From positions 21,808,144 through 21,872,143 of the forward strand of contig OX243822.1 in assembly GCA_945859605.1 (NCBI GenBank): a DNA stretch of 64,000 bases. The letters run 5' to 3'. Source of the stretch: Lumbricus rubellus. Lineage: Eukaryota > Annelida > Clitellata > Crassiclitellata > Lumbricidae. Under the pieces are notes generated by a model. The model was given only the letters and a program-made list of their open reading frames with translations. It had not been told where the DNA came from and searched no databases. A program made the position numbers and the translations under genes. Within the stretch, counting starts at the first letter, position 1; each line of letters begins with the position of its first letter. This document shows positions 36,081 through 46,461 of the stretch, piece after piece.

Positions 36081-36864
36081 TTAGATCTTAACTATAGGTC
36101 GTGTGCATAAATACCTCTGCCATACCATGCATACGTGTACGTTGGTCCACCTTGGGCCTCTTTCATTCATCCGCCCCGCCGTTCTGACCGTTTTTGATCT
36201 TTTGTTTCTCGTGTGAGAACGGCAACAGTGGCTGCATTGGTATTTCACTATTATTGGTCAGTGGTTCATGATTCTATCCAGTGGACCAGTGGTCTTGCTA
36301 TAATTATGTCTTCGATTCATCCAAAACTTGTCATTATATTTCTCTGGAACTTTTACAACGGTAGTCTCTGAATGATGTGCACTGCGAGAGGCGCTTTGTG
36401 TTTGAATACAATATAATATAGCATCGTAATCGTAATATCCGTACTTCTAGAGCGCCATCCGAAACCAAACGCAGGGCACCAGCTTATTCGCGAGCGTTGC
36501 ATTCAGCAGGAGATGTCAAGGCTTTGGTCGAGAATTGGAATAAGGTGAGTGTGTGTCTGGGTAGCTCGTCTTTCGTTTACAATTGCTTAGTAGTGCCATC
36601 GATTCATACTTGTTCGTTATGTAGACTCTTTTGTAGAGGCGTTTGTTAAATGCAGAATAATAATTATAGCCTGAATTCTTTTCTGATGACTCTTCAACTG
36701 TCTACTGTAGACAACATGTAGATGCGTGAAGGAAGGGTGGCTACTGCTAGACCGGCTTCATTGAACAAGACTCTGTCTGCTCCACTGCGCACGCGTTAAC
36801 GGGTGGGTTTTTTCAGGGTGCGTCTGTGTATGAGTATAAAACTATACATGTATCATGAGGGTGC
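36081..36864. other. no gene recognised
   Basis: Unassigned. No splice-bounded frame seen. Confidence 0.45.
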
Positions 36865-36865
36865 A

Positions 36866-37185
36866 TCTCTGTGTGTGCATGTGTGTGAGTATACCTGTGT
36901 GTGGTGTGTGAGTATATATGTGTGTGGGCACGTGTGAGTGTATCTCTGCATGTGTGTGTGTGTGTGTGTGTGGGCACGTGTGTGAGTGTATGTGTGCGTG
37001 TCTGTGTGTGTGTGGCTTGTGTGTCTATGCTTGTGTATGTATGTATGTGTGTGAGCCAGTGTGTGAGTATCTGTGTGTGTGTGTGTGAGTGTATGTGTGT
37101 GTATTTGTGTGTGTGTGTGAGCATGTGTGTGAACATATCTGTGTGAGTGTTTGAGTGTGTGTGTGAGAGTGTGTGTGTGTTGAAA
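36866..37185. repeat. (GT)n imperfect dinucleotide tract
   Basis: GT runs broken by GAGTAT, GGGCAC and CATG words over 320 bp. Confidence 0.93.
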
Positions 37186-37554
37186 TGTCTGAATTATGCA
37201 TGCATACACTGCAGTACAACGCAGCAGTCTATACGGATGAGTGACTCTAAAAGTATAATAATTATACAGTTATTCTGGGCTCTTCTATTCATACAGTCTA
37301 TTCATCGCGGCTGCACACTCTATGTGTATGTGTATGTATTTGGACCAAGTGCCTTTGCATACCGACTTACAGTGACCAGGTTTAAAAGACATAAAATTGG
37401 CCCAAACAACCTAATACTACCTGGTGGCTGTAGAACGAAAGTCAGACACTCTTAGAGCTAGTAAACACCTGCATAGAAAGCGTGACACTTTTTATCGGCC
37501 ATTCTTTATAGGGGGCCTAGTGACAGCTTCTTGCTACACACACAATGTCATACA
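37186..37554. other. no gene recognised
   Basis: Unassigned unique sequence. Confidence 0.45.
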
Positions 37555-37600
37555 TGCACACACACACACACGCACACACACACATACGCACACACACATG
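37555..37600. repeat. (CA)n microsatellite
   Basis: CA run with CG and TA variants. Confidence 0.9.
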
Positions 37601-37631
37601 ACTATGCAATGTATGCATTATATTATATATA

Positions 37632-38801
37632 CAGGGTGCGCCAAAAAAAAATAACCCCCCTATGTTTTTCCTCAATATCTTGGCCAAAAGTAAAAATTTT
37701 CAAATGAAATTTTACAGGCTTGTAAACAATTCATATTTACATACGTTGGCCAGATTTCATCAAAATATTTCAAATGGAACAAAAGTTATGCCACTTTTAG
37801 GGAGGTCACCCCCCGTTTTTTGACGCTTCAAAAACAAAACGCAATTTTTTGAAGGTTTTTTGCCAATATTTTGGCCAAAAATAAGAATATCGAAATTAAA
37901 TTTCTCAGTCTTATAGACAATTCATATCTACACATGGTGGCCAGATTTTATCACAATATCTCAAGCAGAACAAAAGTTATGCTACTTTTAGTGAGACCAC
38001 CCACCGTTTTTTGACGATTCAAAGGCGAAACGCAACAAAAAGTAACAAAAACACAATTTTATTAAGTCTCATCTCAAATAACTTTGTCAAATGAACTTGG
38101 TAATGCTTCACAACTTGTGTTCGATGTGCCCACCACCAGTGCCAACACATCTTTTGAGTCTCTTGGCAAAGTTCTTGATGGACCTGTTGATTAATCCGAC
38201 AGATTCTTTATTATTCCTTATTTGCCAATTTGATTGTCATCTTGCTAAGCGACTTCTCAGTGACGTGCAGCTAGGCTGGTACCTGTTTCTTTTTTAAATA
38301 GTAATAATAATGATCATCGGTCAATATCAAGGCTATTTGATAATAATTATTTGAGATGAGACTTAATAAAATCGTGTTTTTGCTGCGTTACATCTTTAAA
38401 TTGTCAAATATTGGGGGTGGCCTCACTAAACGTGGTATAACTTTTGTTGTTTTAAAAATATTTTGATGAAATTTTACCATCATATGCAGATATAAATTGT
38501 CTTCAAGCCTGTAAAATTTCATTTTGATATTCTTACTTTTGGCCAAGATATTGGCCAGAATAATTAGATTGGATTTTATTTCTTTTTGTTGCGTCGCGTT
38601 TTTGAATCGTCAAAAAACGGTGGGTTGCCTCACTAAAAGTGGCATAACTTTTGTTCTGTTTAAAATATTTTTATGAAATCTGGCCATCATGTGTAAATAT
38701 GAATTGTCTTTAAGACTGTAAAATTTCATTTCAAAATTCTCACTTTTGGTCAAGATATTGGCAAAAATCTTAGGGGGGTTATTTTTTTTTGGCGCACCCT
38801 G
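37632..38801. mobile_element. non-autonomous mariner element with compound inverted repeats
   Basis: Ends CAGGGTGCGCC and GGCGCACCCTG with TA on both sides (37630-37631, 38802-38803). Each arm holds two successive versions of the same subterminal unit of about 190 bp: an ATCTTGGCCAAAA-type block, then a TTTTGACG-TTCAAAA block. The terminal inverted repeat is therefore itself duplicated. The centre keeps a trace of a transposase C-terminus on the minus strand (R-L-K-R-C-V-G-T-G-G-G-H-I-E-H). Related fragments lie at 20919, 34889 and 61983. Confidence 0.88.
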
Positions 38802-38803
38802 TA

Positions 38804-39009
38804 TATATATATATATATACGTTGAGATTCATACGCACACGATGCGTACCCATATAATTATTATAATTAAGAAACTTACATTAAAAATTCAATTCAAATC
38901 ATTTATTTGGCAACCAAACAAAATACAAGAACAAATCAAATCAAGCATCAAAGAAAACAAGGCTACCAAATATAATAACGCAGTACTTAACTAATGATGC
39001 GAAAAGTTT

Positions 39010-39046
<37 letters not shown>

Positions 39047-39238
39047 TTATACATACACATACACGCGCATGGACACACACATACCCGTTCACATGCAAAC
39101 ATGGTTCGTTTTCAAATGGTGCCACCAGCGTGTAAATAAGCATGTGCAAATCCTTAAACTGTCTTCATGTTCACGACTTTTTGAGTCATTTCTTGAAATG
39201 CATTCTATATAAAAGCCCAGGCACATACTGCATACAGC

Positions 39239-39290
<52 letters not shown>

Positions 39291-39968
39291 CAAATAGACT
39301 GTTTGCAAGACGTTTGTCGTTGATATAGTGCTCATGTATACATGTACACGTCGAACAGTCCTGCAGACAGGACATCCCGTGTGGTGAACCCTTTAGCTTA
39401 ACAATATTTATCATGGACGTAGAGATCAATGACCGTGCATGCGAGCATAAAAATTCAACAACCATTTCAGGTAGGCTTACATATACATGTTGTCTAGGTT
39501 AATTTTAGCTTAGGCTGAAGGCGTACACAAGAGCGAAGAGACAACAAAAGCGTTGGGTCTAGCGTGACATCAGGTGAGAAGGCATCCCCTATCGCGGTGG
39601 AAGAAGTGATCTGGTGATCAGACTTTTGAAACTTGGCAACAGGTGTTGTTGACGATTTAGAGCATTGCTTGGAGTCAAGTCTGAGGTATTATCATGTTTA
39701 CTCAGCGTCACTATTTAACGTCCAAGGATATAAGTTTGACGGTGCTGATGAGCAACTGTGAGTAGAGGACTTGCTTTAGTAGGACTTCAGTGAAGTGATC
39801 GTCTTTTGGAGGAAGACTCAATCCGTGGCCTAATACTCTTTAGGTTACGGTCGCTCCTCAGCTACTTGATGAGCTATTGTTCCACTGATAAAACTTTTTC
39901 AAGTCAATTTCTGTTACTGGATGACCAGGTAATGAAGAGAGAGAGAGAGAGGTAATGTAGTCGTAACA
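38804..39968. other. no gene recognised; TA and CA microsatellites
   Basis: (TA)n at 38803-38819 and 39012-39045, (CA)n at 39241-39290. Unique sequence follows without a supported frame. Confidence 0.5.
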
Positions 39969-39976
39969 GGTTAAGA

Positions 39977-40172
39977 CAGGGCTTTTTTAAACGTGCAGTT
40001 GTACACAAAATGTGCAGTTCTAAACGGATTTGTGCAGTTGTAGAAGCACTTCTGTGTATACAGTTAGAACTAGCAAAATGGTCATGTCTCCGATTTGGAA
40101 GTAGTTTACCATGGAGGATGGGAAAGGAAAGAAGGGGTTGTGCAGTTCTAAAATTCCATAAAAACAACCCTG
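39977..40172. mobile_element. CAGGGCT-type MITE, copy B
   Basis: 196 bp, CAGGGCTTTTTTAAACGTG ... AAAACAACCCTG, with flanking 8-mers GGTTAAGA and AGTTAAGA (one mismatch). Same family as copies at 23718, 49192 and 61691. Confidence 0.88.
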
Positions 40173-40180
40173 AGTTAAGA

Positions 40181-40745
40181 ACGAGGTGCATGCACAGGTA
40201 AGGTGTTCTAGTAGAACATGTACGACGAATCTTTCAACTCTCTTTCGTTGAAGAAAATATTATTGGTTAAAACCAGAAAGCGAGCGAGTGTGTGCTTCTA
40301 TAGTCTATAGGGTGTCCGACTTCCGTCTGTTGACACTCGTGCAGGTGCAAGAATCAATGGCACCAGTTACTGTACCCCACTCCACTCTGTCTCTCCAGTG
40401 CCATTTCCTTTATACATGTATACCTTGTATCGGTGCAATTTTCTCTCGTACCTTAATATGGCATTCAATCAATCAATGAATCATAATTTATATAGCGCTC
40501 CTTAAAGATACCTACTCAGAGGCGCTCCCTGCTGAGATCAAGATTGTTTCATTCATAGACGCAGCTGTTATGCTAGCTTTGTTCTTAGCATTCCTGCGGC
40601 TTTCTAGCCTTAAATGCATGCATACATCAAGCAGTGAATACTTTTATTCCAGATTATTATTATTGTTTTATTGCCACTGTTAGTATGCTATACCACTGTT
40701 TGTCCAATTCTTGTAGATATTTGTGACGCATGTTGTAGTGTATAC

Positions 40746-40783
<38 letters not shown>

Positions 40784-40884
40784 CGGTGCATAATTTGTTT
40801 CTATTGTTGCTCTTGCTTAGTAGTTGTTGACTGTTGTTGATTTTGCTGTTGCTGACGATGTTTCATTCACAGACGCAATTGTTA
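40181..40884. other. no gene recognised; antisense LINE/SINE tail and TA tract
   Basis: At 40465-40540, AATCAATCAATGAATC is followed by ATATAGCGCTCCTTAAAG and CTACTCAGAGGCGCTCCC, an antisense tail copy. A (TA)n tract lies at 40746-40785. Nothing else is recognised. Confidence 0.55.
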
Positions 40885-41183
40885 TTCGCGTATTGTATTG
40901 TATTGTATTGTATTGTATTTAAGCATCTGTGAAGCGCCTACAGTAGGGTGAACCGTTCAGAAGCGCTCCCAGCGTGCAATACCACGCAAGAAGAAGAATC
41001 AGGATTTGAGAAGAGACAAGGAAGTAGACAGAATTGTATTAGGCTCAGGTTAAGTGTTCAACTATTGTTACACAATACACAACAGCATGCCATAGATGGG
41101 CGTATCCCATACGGGGCGCGAACTCGGTATACCTCTCGCTCTCCATGCCACCATGTTAACCAATGCTCTACCCGGCCCCCAGT
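40885..41183 (-). mobile_element. tRNA-derived SINE abutting the SMT gene, antisense
   Basis: On the minus strand, the head (about 41183-41100) reads GGGTAGAGCATTGG (A-box-like) and later CGAGTTCGCGCCCCG (B-box-like). The body ends with AGCGCTTCTGAACGG ... TAGGCGCTTCACAGATG, related to the LINE tail, and a terminal (AATAC)n array at 40893-40920. The head resembles the SINE at 59412. Its 5' end is only about 22 bp from the acceptor of the first recognised SMT exon. Confidence 0.75.
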
Positions 41184-41221
41184 ACACATCTGAGAATTTT
41201 TGCAGCACCGGGACCAGGACG

Positions 41222-44200
41222 ATGCCAGCCACGGAGTCTCCGTCGATCTCCACCCTCCTGAAGCCCGTCGATCGGACGCTGGCCATCGAGACCCGCGCAG
41301 AGAACTACCTTCGCTACTTCGACTCCAACCAGAACGAGAAGTCGATTGAGGAGTTAAGGAAAGAGAATTCCAAGGACGTTTCGAACAGCTACTATGATCT
41401 GGCGACAGATTTCTACGAGTACGGATGGGGTCAGTCGTTCCACTTTGCTGTCCTCCGACCTGGAGAGTCGAGGGATCACTCATTCGGGAAGTACGAGTAC
41501 TCGCTTGGACTGAAGTTGGAGCTGAAGCCAGACGACTTTGTTCTTGTCAGTTGAACGACTCTTTTTTCATTCACTCATTCGTTCATTCATTCGTTCGTTC
41601 GTTCATTCGTTCGTTCGTTCATTCGTTCGTTCGTTCATTCATTTGTTCGTTCATTCATTCATTCATTCGTTCGTTCGTTCGTTCATTCGTTCATTCATTC
41701 ATTCACTCGTTCGTTCATTCATTCATTCATTCACTCGTTCGTTCGTTCGTTCATTCATTCATTCATTCAGTGAATTTGTAAAGGCCTCTGAAGGAGACTA
41801 CTCTGAGGCGCTCCCAACCCCAGCGCGGCTAAATATAAAGCTGTCTAATAGTGTGGTCCAAAAACAAAAGCCTTCTCAGAGTTGGGCTCCACAACCCCAC
41901 TTTTGTTCAATGGCAAGTCAGTATCACATCTACCAAATTTTAGAGCGGTCGATATATATTTAGAGGGCGCTCAAGGTCAATGTTTTTCACCATTTTAGCA
42001 TAAAATCAGTGATCTGCGTTGAAGAATGTGAGCCTGAATTTGAATTGAATAAAAACGTGTAACTGTTGCAAATGAAAATAAATAAAGGTTTCAAAATGTC
42101 CAATGTTTCTATGGGCACATACAGCTATTCTTGGATAGCACATTCAGTGACCTTGACTATCCTCTGTCATCTTCACCAACGTGGCCTTGGAACAATAGTG
42201 ATAGATCTTCCTGTGCCGTTTCGCGAGCCGAAGAAGGAACTGCTTATGTTCTTCATTCTTTGTCACTGATGAATTGTACCATTGCATCAAAGCAATGGCA
42301 CGCCCAGCAGAGTCGTTCACAACAGTAACTGTCATCACCGAAGCTGCCGTCCGAAGATCCTGGCACGAGGTATCATCATGCCATTCCTTAGGATCCTTTG
42401 CCAGAAAGCCTTGGGCCTCTTCTTTTCCATTCAAGTGCAGAGCGTCAAAGATGACAGTAGTTCTCTCTGTGAAGCAAGATGCAAGGCCAAGAGAGCTGAG
42501 GGGTTATGGCGGATGGTCGAGGCGTTTCACGGAACTGATGGATCGTGGAAGGCGGAGGTTTGTCACCATCAGTGTTTTCACATCTGTTCCTATTCTGTCG
42601 TCAAACAATGACAGGTCAACCAAAATTTCGCAAAAGTACCAAAGATGCCTGCCAAGTGCGGTCGAGGCCGCCTTTGCCACTGTTACATTTGGATATTTAT
42701 AATTATCGAGCTCCTCAAGAAGTAGTATGTGATTAAGCGGCGCTCTAATAGGCAGAGGAGCCTCATGCCATGGACGAGACTCATAAACAGTGCCATCTCC
42801 TTTACACTGCGCTTCTCTTTGGCAGTTAGAGAGAACTGCTGTTGGAAAAGAAATATTTTAAGGCTATAGATGGCTTTTGCCATCTAACGCGCCTGATGGA
42901 AAGCTCCAGGCGCCAGAAAGTAGACCCTTGACCCATTTTCACCACCCAGGAAGATCAAGCTGAGTTTCAAGAATTCCTCATAGTCTTCTCTTTGATGTGA
43001 TCCTTCCAGCGCTGCCTTGCAGAATTTTACCATTTCTTCTCGAAGAGCAGAAGTGTGCAGTGAATATGTCATCAGAGGCCACTTCAAATTTCGCCTTGTC
43101 AATGTTGGGCCAGCTTTGCTGAAACCATAGTTGTAAAAAACGTTTTTTTCGTTTTTTATTCTCTCCCAAAAAACGTCGTTTTTTTTCGTTTTTTATTTTT
43201 CCCATCGTTTTTTATCGTTTTTTATTTTTTCTTTAACTTGATTTATTCATTTACTTTCTGTTATTATTCTCCTTAATTTTATTTTTTTTCTGGTATTCCT
43301 TATGTTTTCCGCCAACTCTCGAGGATTCAGCTAACTAAAGTCATTATTTCATCGTTTAACATCATCATTTAAGAGATAGCCTGCGTGTAGTAGGGTCCTA
43401 ATCAAGGTTTTCAATGTTAAAATGCGGTTTTAGATGCAGCAAAGTCAAATTATTTGCCGTTTCCGTTTTTTATGTTTTTTTGTCGTTTTTTATTTTTTTG
43501 AATAAAACGACGTTTTTTTCCGTTTTTTATTCCGTTTCCATCGTTTTTTCATCTATGGCTGAAACCTCTTGAACATAGCAACGCATGGTCCTCCAGTCGG
43601 TCCAAATAGCGATCCGAAAACAGCAGCAAGTGCAAGTTCCATAATTTTTCTGAGTGGAAGATAGCAATGTAATAATTTTCCATTTACAATTATTTTGAGG
43701 AAATTGTAAGGATTTGAGCTACCTCTAAACGTGCTCCAATCGGCTTCAAATTTGGTACAGATCTTACTTAGAAGAGGTAGAACAGCTGTAAACTTGTGGA
43801 GCAAAGTTCTGCTAAAGAAGATTTTTTACCATTGTCACATGGACCACACTACTGTCTAAAGATGAGAAAAGAATTCCTAATAAGGAGCTATAGAAAGGGA
43901 GCGGAGCATTAAGGGGAACCATATTTTCAAGTCGAGGGTCCTACAGCCGAAAAAGCACGACTCTGCAAGGTGGAGGTATGTGTAAAAGGACAGAGAGCAG
44001 ATTTTTTTGTTCAGTCGAACAATGGCTAATAAGTGTTGAGATACAAAGAGAATTATGGCTAATAAGTTATAAGATACACGAAGAACTTTGGCTGAAAGTG
44101 AAATGCTAAGATACAAATTGAATTGCTACAAATTAGTTTAATGATACAAGAAAAATTGTGGCTAATAGTTATGTGCCAAGGTGCAAAGGAAATTATGGTT

Positions 44201-46461
44201 AATAAGTTATAGGATACGACAAAAATTATAGCTATCGAGTGATAACATACCGTAGCAAAACTTGGAGCATCCTTGAAAGACAAGAGAAGAAACGAGAACA
44301 TACGAAAAGCAGTTGGAGTAGCCTGTATAACTGATAAAATTCGAGAGGCCAGATTACGGTGGTATGGGCATGTGGAGCGATCGGATGAGGGAGGTAGCAT
44401 CAACAGAATCATGCGTGCAGAAGTACAGGGACGCAGCAGCCGTGGGCGGCAGAAGAAGAGATGGAGTGACATGATTAAGCAGGACATGGAGCTTCTTCAT
44501 CTGAAAAAGGAAAACGCTGGAAACAGAACAACATGGAGACAAAGAATCCGAGTGGCTGACCCCTCCTCAGCGAGGGATTAATCCTAGCCGGAAGGAAAAG
44601 AAGAAGTGATAACATAGCAATGAATTATTTATTTCTAATTTGACATCTATCCATACTGGCTTGTAGATGTCGCTATGTTGTCTGCTGATGTTGACAGGAT
44701 GTTGGTTGTGGAATCGGTGGTCCTGCGAGAAACCTTTCCGTCTTCTCCGACTCAAAGATCTTAGGAGTGAACTGTAATGACTATCAGCTGACCAGAGCAC
44801 GTGACCTCACGCGACAGGCCAACCTTGACCATCTCTGCACCTTCCTCAAGGTCTGTCTATCTGTCTGTTTGTCTATCTGTCTGTTTGTCTATCTGTCTGT
44901 CTGTCATGTATTTTTTCATACAAACTTGTATCCTAATTTTTTAGTTCATTATTTTGGTTTCTCAGAATTGTAAGAATTGTAATGATATTGTAATCTTCTG
45001 TCAACTGTCTGGGTTCCTGGATCAATAATAATAATCTTCGTTTAATGAGAGAAATCAGTGTGGCACACCGCACCCAGTTACATTTACATGTCGATGCACT
45101 CTAAAAATAACAACAAAATAATGTAATGTGAAGATAACAATGTCATTAATGGGCGACAAAGAGAACCCTCGGAATAAAGTTTCTAACATCTTTAAATGGT
45201 AGAACAAAAGGATGCGGTCTTGTGCGTAAGTTATAGTTGGTTTTTGCTTGAGGTGAAAAAAGGTTCCTCAATGAATGATTGATTGATTGTTTGATTGATT
45301 GATCGATTGATTCAAAACTGTCTGACATGTTACTCTAGGGCGATTTCAACAGCCTGCCATTCGAGGACAATACCTTCGACAAGGCTTACGCCATCGAAGC
45401 CACTTGTCATTCCGATGACCTGTCGAAGGTCTACGGTCAAGTCTGTCGTGTCTTGAAGCCAGGAGGATTGTTCGCAGTCTACGAGTGGGTGTTGACCGAT
45501 AGATACGACCCTACTAATCGACAACATCGAAAACTCAAGGAAGACATCATGGTAGGCAGCATCAGAGCGATGTAATGAGCTGTTGTTGCATAAGTGTAGA
45601 TCTATCTGTTGTGCAGCTTACTGTAGTGCTGTGTGTTGTAGTTTTTAATGCATATATAGTGCAGCATTTGTAGTGTGGTGTTTTAGTGTGTAGCATGGCG
45701 TCAAGATTGTGTAGTGCATTCAAGAGTAGGGCGTAGTCTGGTTCAGCGTTTTACTCAGTGTAGTTCAGTGCTTGGTGTAGTGTGGTGTTTGGTGTAGTTC
45801 AGTGCTTGGTGTAGTGTGGTGTTTGGTGTAGTTCAGTGCTTGGTGTAGTGTGGTGCTTGGTGTAGTTCAGTGCTTGGTGTAGTTCAGTGCTTGGTGTAGT
45901 TCAGTGCTTAGTGTAGTGTGTGGTGCAAATCTAGGATTGTGTCGTGCTTCGTCTGTTGGCTGCCGACAGTTAAATTCAACTCCTGTAACAACTTGCTATC
46001 AAAAACCATCCGTCATACTATTGATTGTATATATAAATAAACATTCAGCGATGTGTCTGTTTGAAATTAAACGAAGATCATTATCATTATTATTATGTTT
46101 TCAGGAAGGGTCTGGTCTACCTGAGCTTGTGACGATGTGCGCGGCGACAGAGTCGATGCGAAAGGCTGGCTTTGAGATGGTCTACTCTGAGGACCGATCC
46201 AAAGCGTCGTCCATCCCCTGGTACAGCCCCCTTCAACCCAGCTGGACTCTGAGCGGCTTCCGCGGCACCTCCGTCGGCCGGACCCTCACCAACGTCATGC
46301 TGACGGCCCTTGAGACGCTCCACCTGGCGCCGAAGGGGTCCGTCACGGTCCATGGGATGCTCTGCAAAGGGGCGGATGGTTTGGCGGCCGCAGGGGTAGA
46401 GGGCATCTTCACGCCGATGTTTCTCATGGTCGGAAGGAAGCCAGTGCAGCCGGTGAGCTGA
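41222..46461 (+). CDS. SMT1: sterol C-24 methyltransferase (SMT/ERG6 family), four coding exons
   Basis: Coding exons are 41222-41545, 44698-44850, 45339-45551 and 46105-46461. All junctions are GT-AG and phase 0. The spliced frame has 348 codons plus stop, the usual family length. Family enzymes transfer a methyl group from S-adenosylmethionine to C-24 of the sterol side chain at the ER. Visible family motifs in order are YEYGWG at residues 65-70 (sterol-binding Region I, continuing QSFHF), DVGCGIGGP at 109-117 (SAM-binding), NDYQLTRA soon after, YAIEATCH at 176-183, VLKPGG, GSGLPEL from 232, and the C-terminal IPWY / APKG / GIFTPMF segment. The ATG at 41222 has A at -3 and lies 16 nt after an acceptor (TTTTTGCAG|), so an untranslated upstream exon is likely. 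AATAAA lies at 46653. Departures from the consensus are HSDD after EATC (usually HAP) and NCND (usually NNND). No frame disruption is seen, so it appears functional. Confidence 0.92.
41565..41770. repeat. (GTTC)n / (ATTC)n microsatellite in SMT intron 1
   Basis: CATT/CGTT tetranucleotides from 41565. They continue into GTGAATTTGTAAAGGCCTCT and CTCTGAGGCGCTCCCAACC (41769-41815), an antisense copy of the LINE/SINE tail whose terminal repeat is this array. Confidence 0.88.
41769..41835 (-). repeat. LINE/SINE 3' tail, antisense, in SMT intron 1
   Basis: Minus strand: GGTTGGGAGCGCCTCAGAGT then AGGCCTTTACAAATTCAC, followed by the AATG-type array at 41565-41768. Confidence 0.75.
42130..43810 (-). 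pseudogene. decayed ORF of an uncharacterised multicopy invertebrate protein family (probable mobile-element gene)
   Basis: Read on the minus strand, fragments in the expected order are LHKFTAVLPLLSKICTKFEA, then FKRFQ, then QSWPNIDKAKFEVASDD and SSRRNGKILQ. Next come LKLSLIFLGG, PGAFHQARWMAKAIYSLKIF and LTAKEKRSVKEMALFMSLVH. I recognise this pattern (FLGG, then PGA-HxARWMAxxIYxxK, then LT-x-E) as a repeated, uncharacterised protein family seen in cnidarian and arthropod genomes. Stops and shifts occur throughout, and a MITE interrupts it at 43126-43557. It lies within SMT intron 1, on the opposite strand. The transposon class is not known to me. Confidence 0.55.
43126..43557. mobile_element. 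hAT-like MITE nested in the decayed ORF
   Basis: 432 bp with imperfect inverted ends CATAGTTGTAAAAAACG and CGTTTTTTCATCTATG. It is flanked by the perfect 8-bp duplication GCTGAAAC (43118-43125, 43558-43565). The interior is dominated by CGTTTTTTAT words. Removing it rejoins the surrounding minus-strand reading FKRFQ / QSWPNI, which supports the insertion call. Confidence 0.88.
44200..44582 (+). pseudogene. non-LTR retrotransposon ORF2 C-terminal fragment in SMT intron 1
   Basis: The plus-strand frame reads EARLRWYGHVERSDEG, then GRSSRGRQKKRWSDMIKQDM, then TTWRQRIRVADPSSARD and a stop. The RLRWYGHVxR ... GRxKKRW-D ... WRxxIRxADP order is the classic C-terminus of RTE/Jockey-like LINE polyproteins. 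The reverse-transcriptase domain is missing. It ends about 115 bp before SMT exon 2. Confidence 0.85.
44851..44905. repeat. (TCTG)n microsatellite at the donor of SMT exon 2
   Basis: The GT of the intron 2 donor (AAG|GTCTGTC) is also the start of a GTCTGTCTATCT array, so the donor's +3 to +6 bases are repeat sequence. Confidence 0.85.
44960..45040 (+). repeat. SINE 3'-end fragment in SMT intron 2
   Basis: TTGTAAGAATTGTAATGATA and TCTGTCAACTGTCTGGGTTC then TGGATCAATAATAAT match the end of the SINE at 59412-59692 (TTGTAAACTGTAACC, TCTGTCAACTGGATTGTTGA). The head is missing. Confidence 0.55.
45700..45920. repeat. tandem repeat with GTGTAGTTCAGTGCTTG core in SMT intron 3
   Basis: Alternating TGGTGTAGTTCAGTGCTT and TGGTGTAGTGTGGTGTT blocks, about five to seven copies, becoming looser to the left. 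Confidence 0.88.

Noticed and set aside
41096..41221. Upstream extension of the SMT frame to an ATG at 41096
   Set aside because: This part lies in the antisense SINE and before a good acceptor at 41205. The residues do not resemble SMT N-termini, so the ATG at 41222 is preferred.
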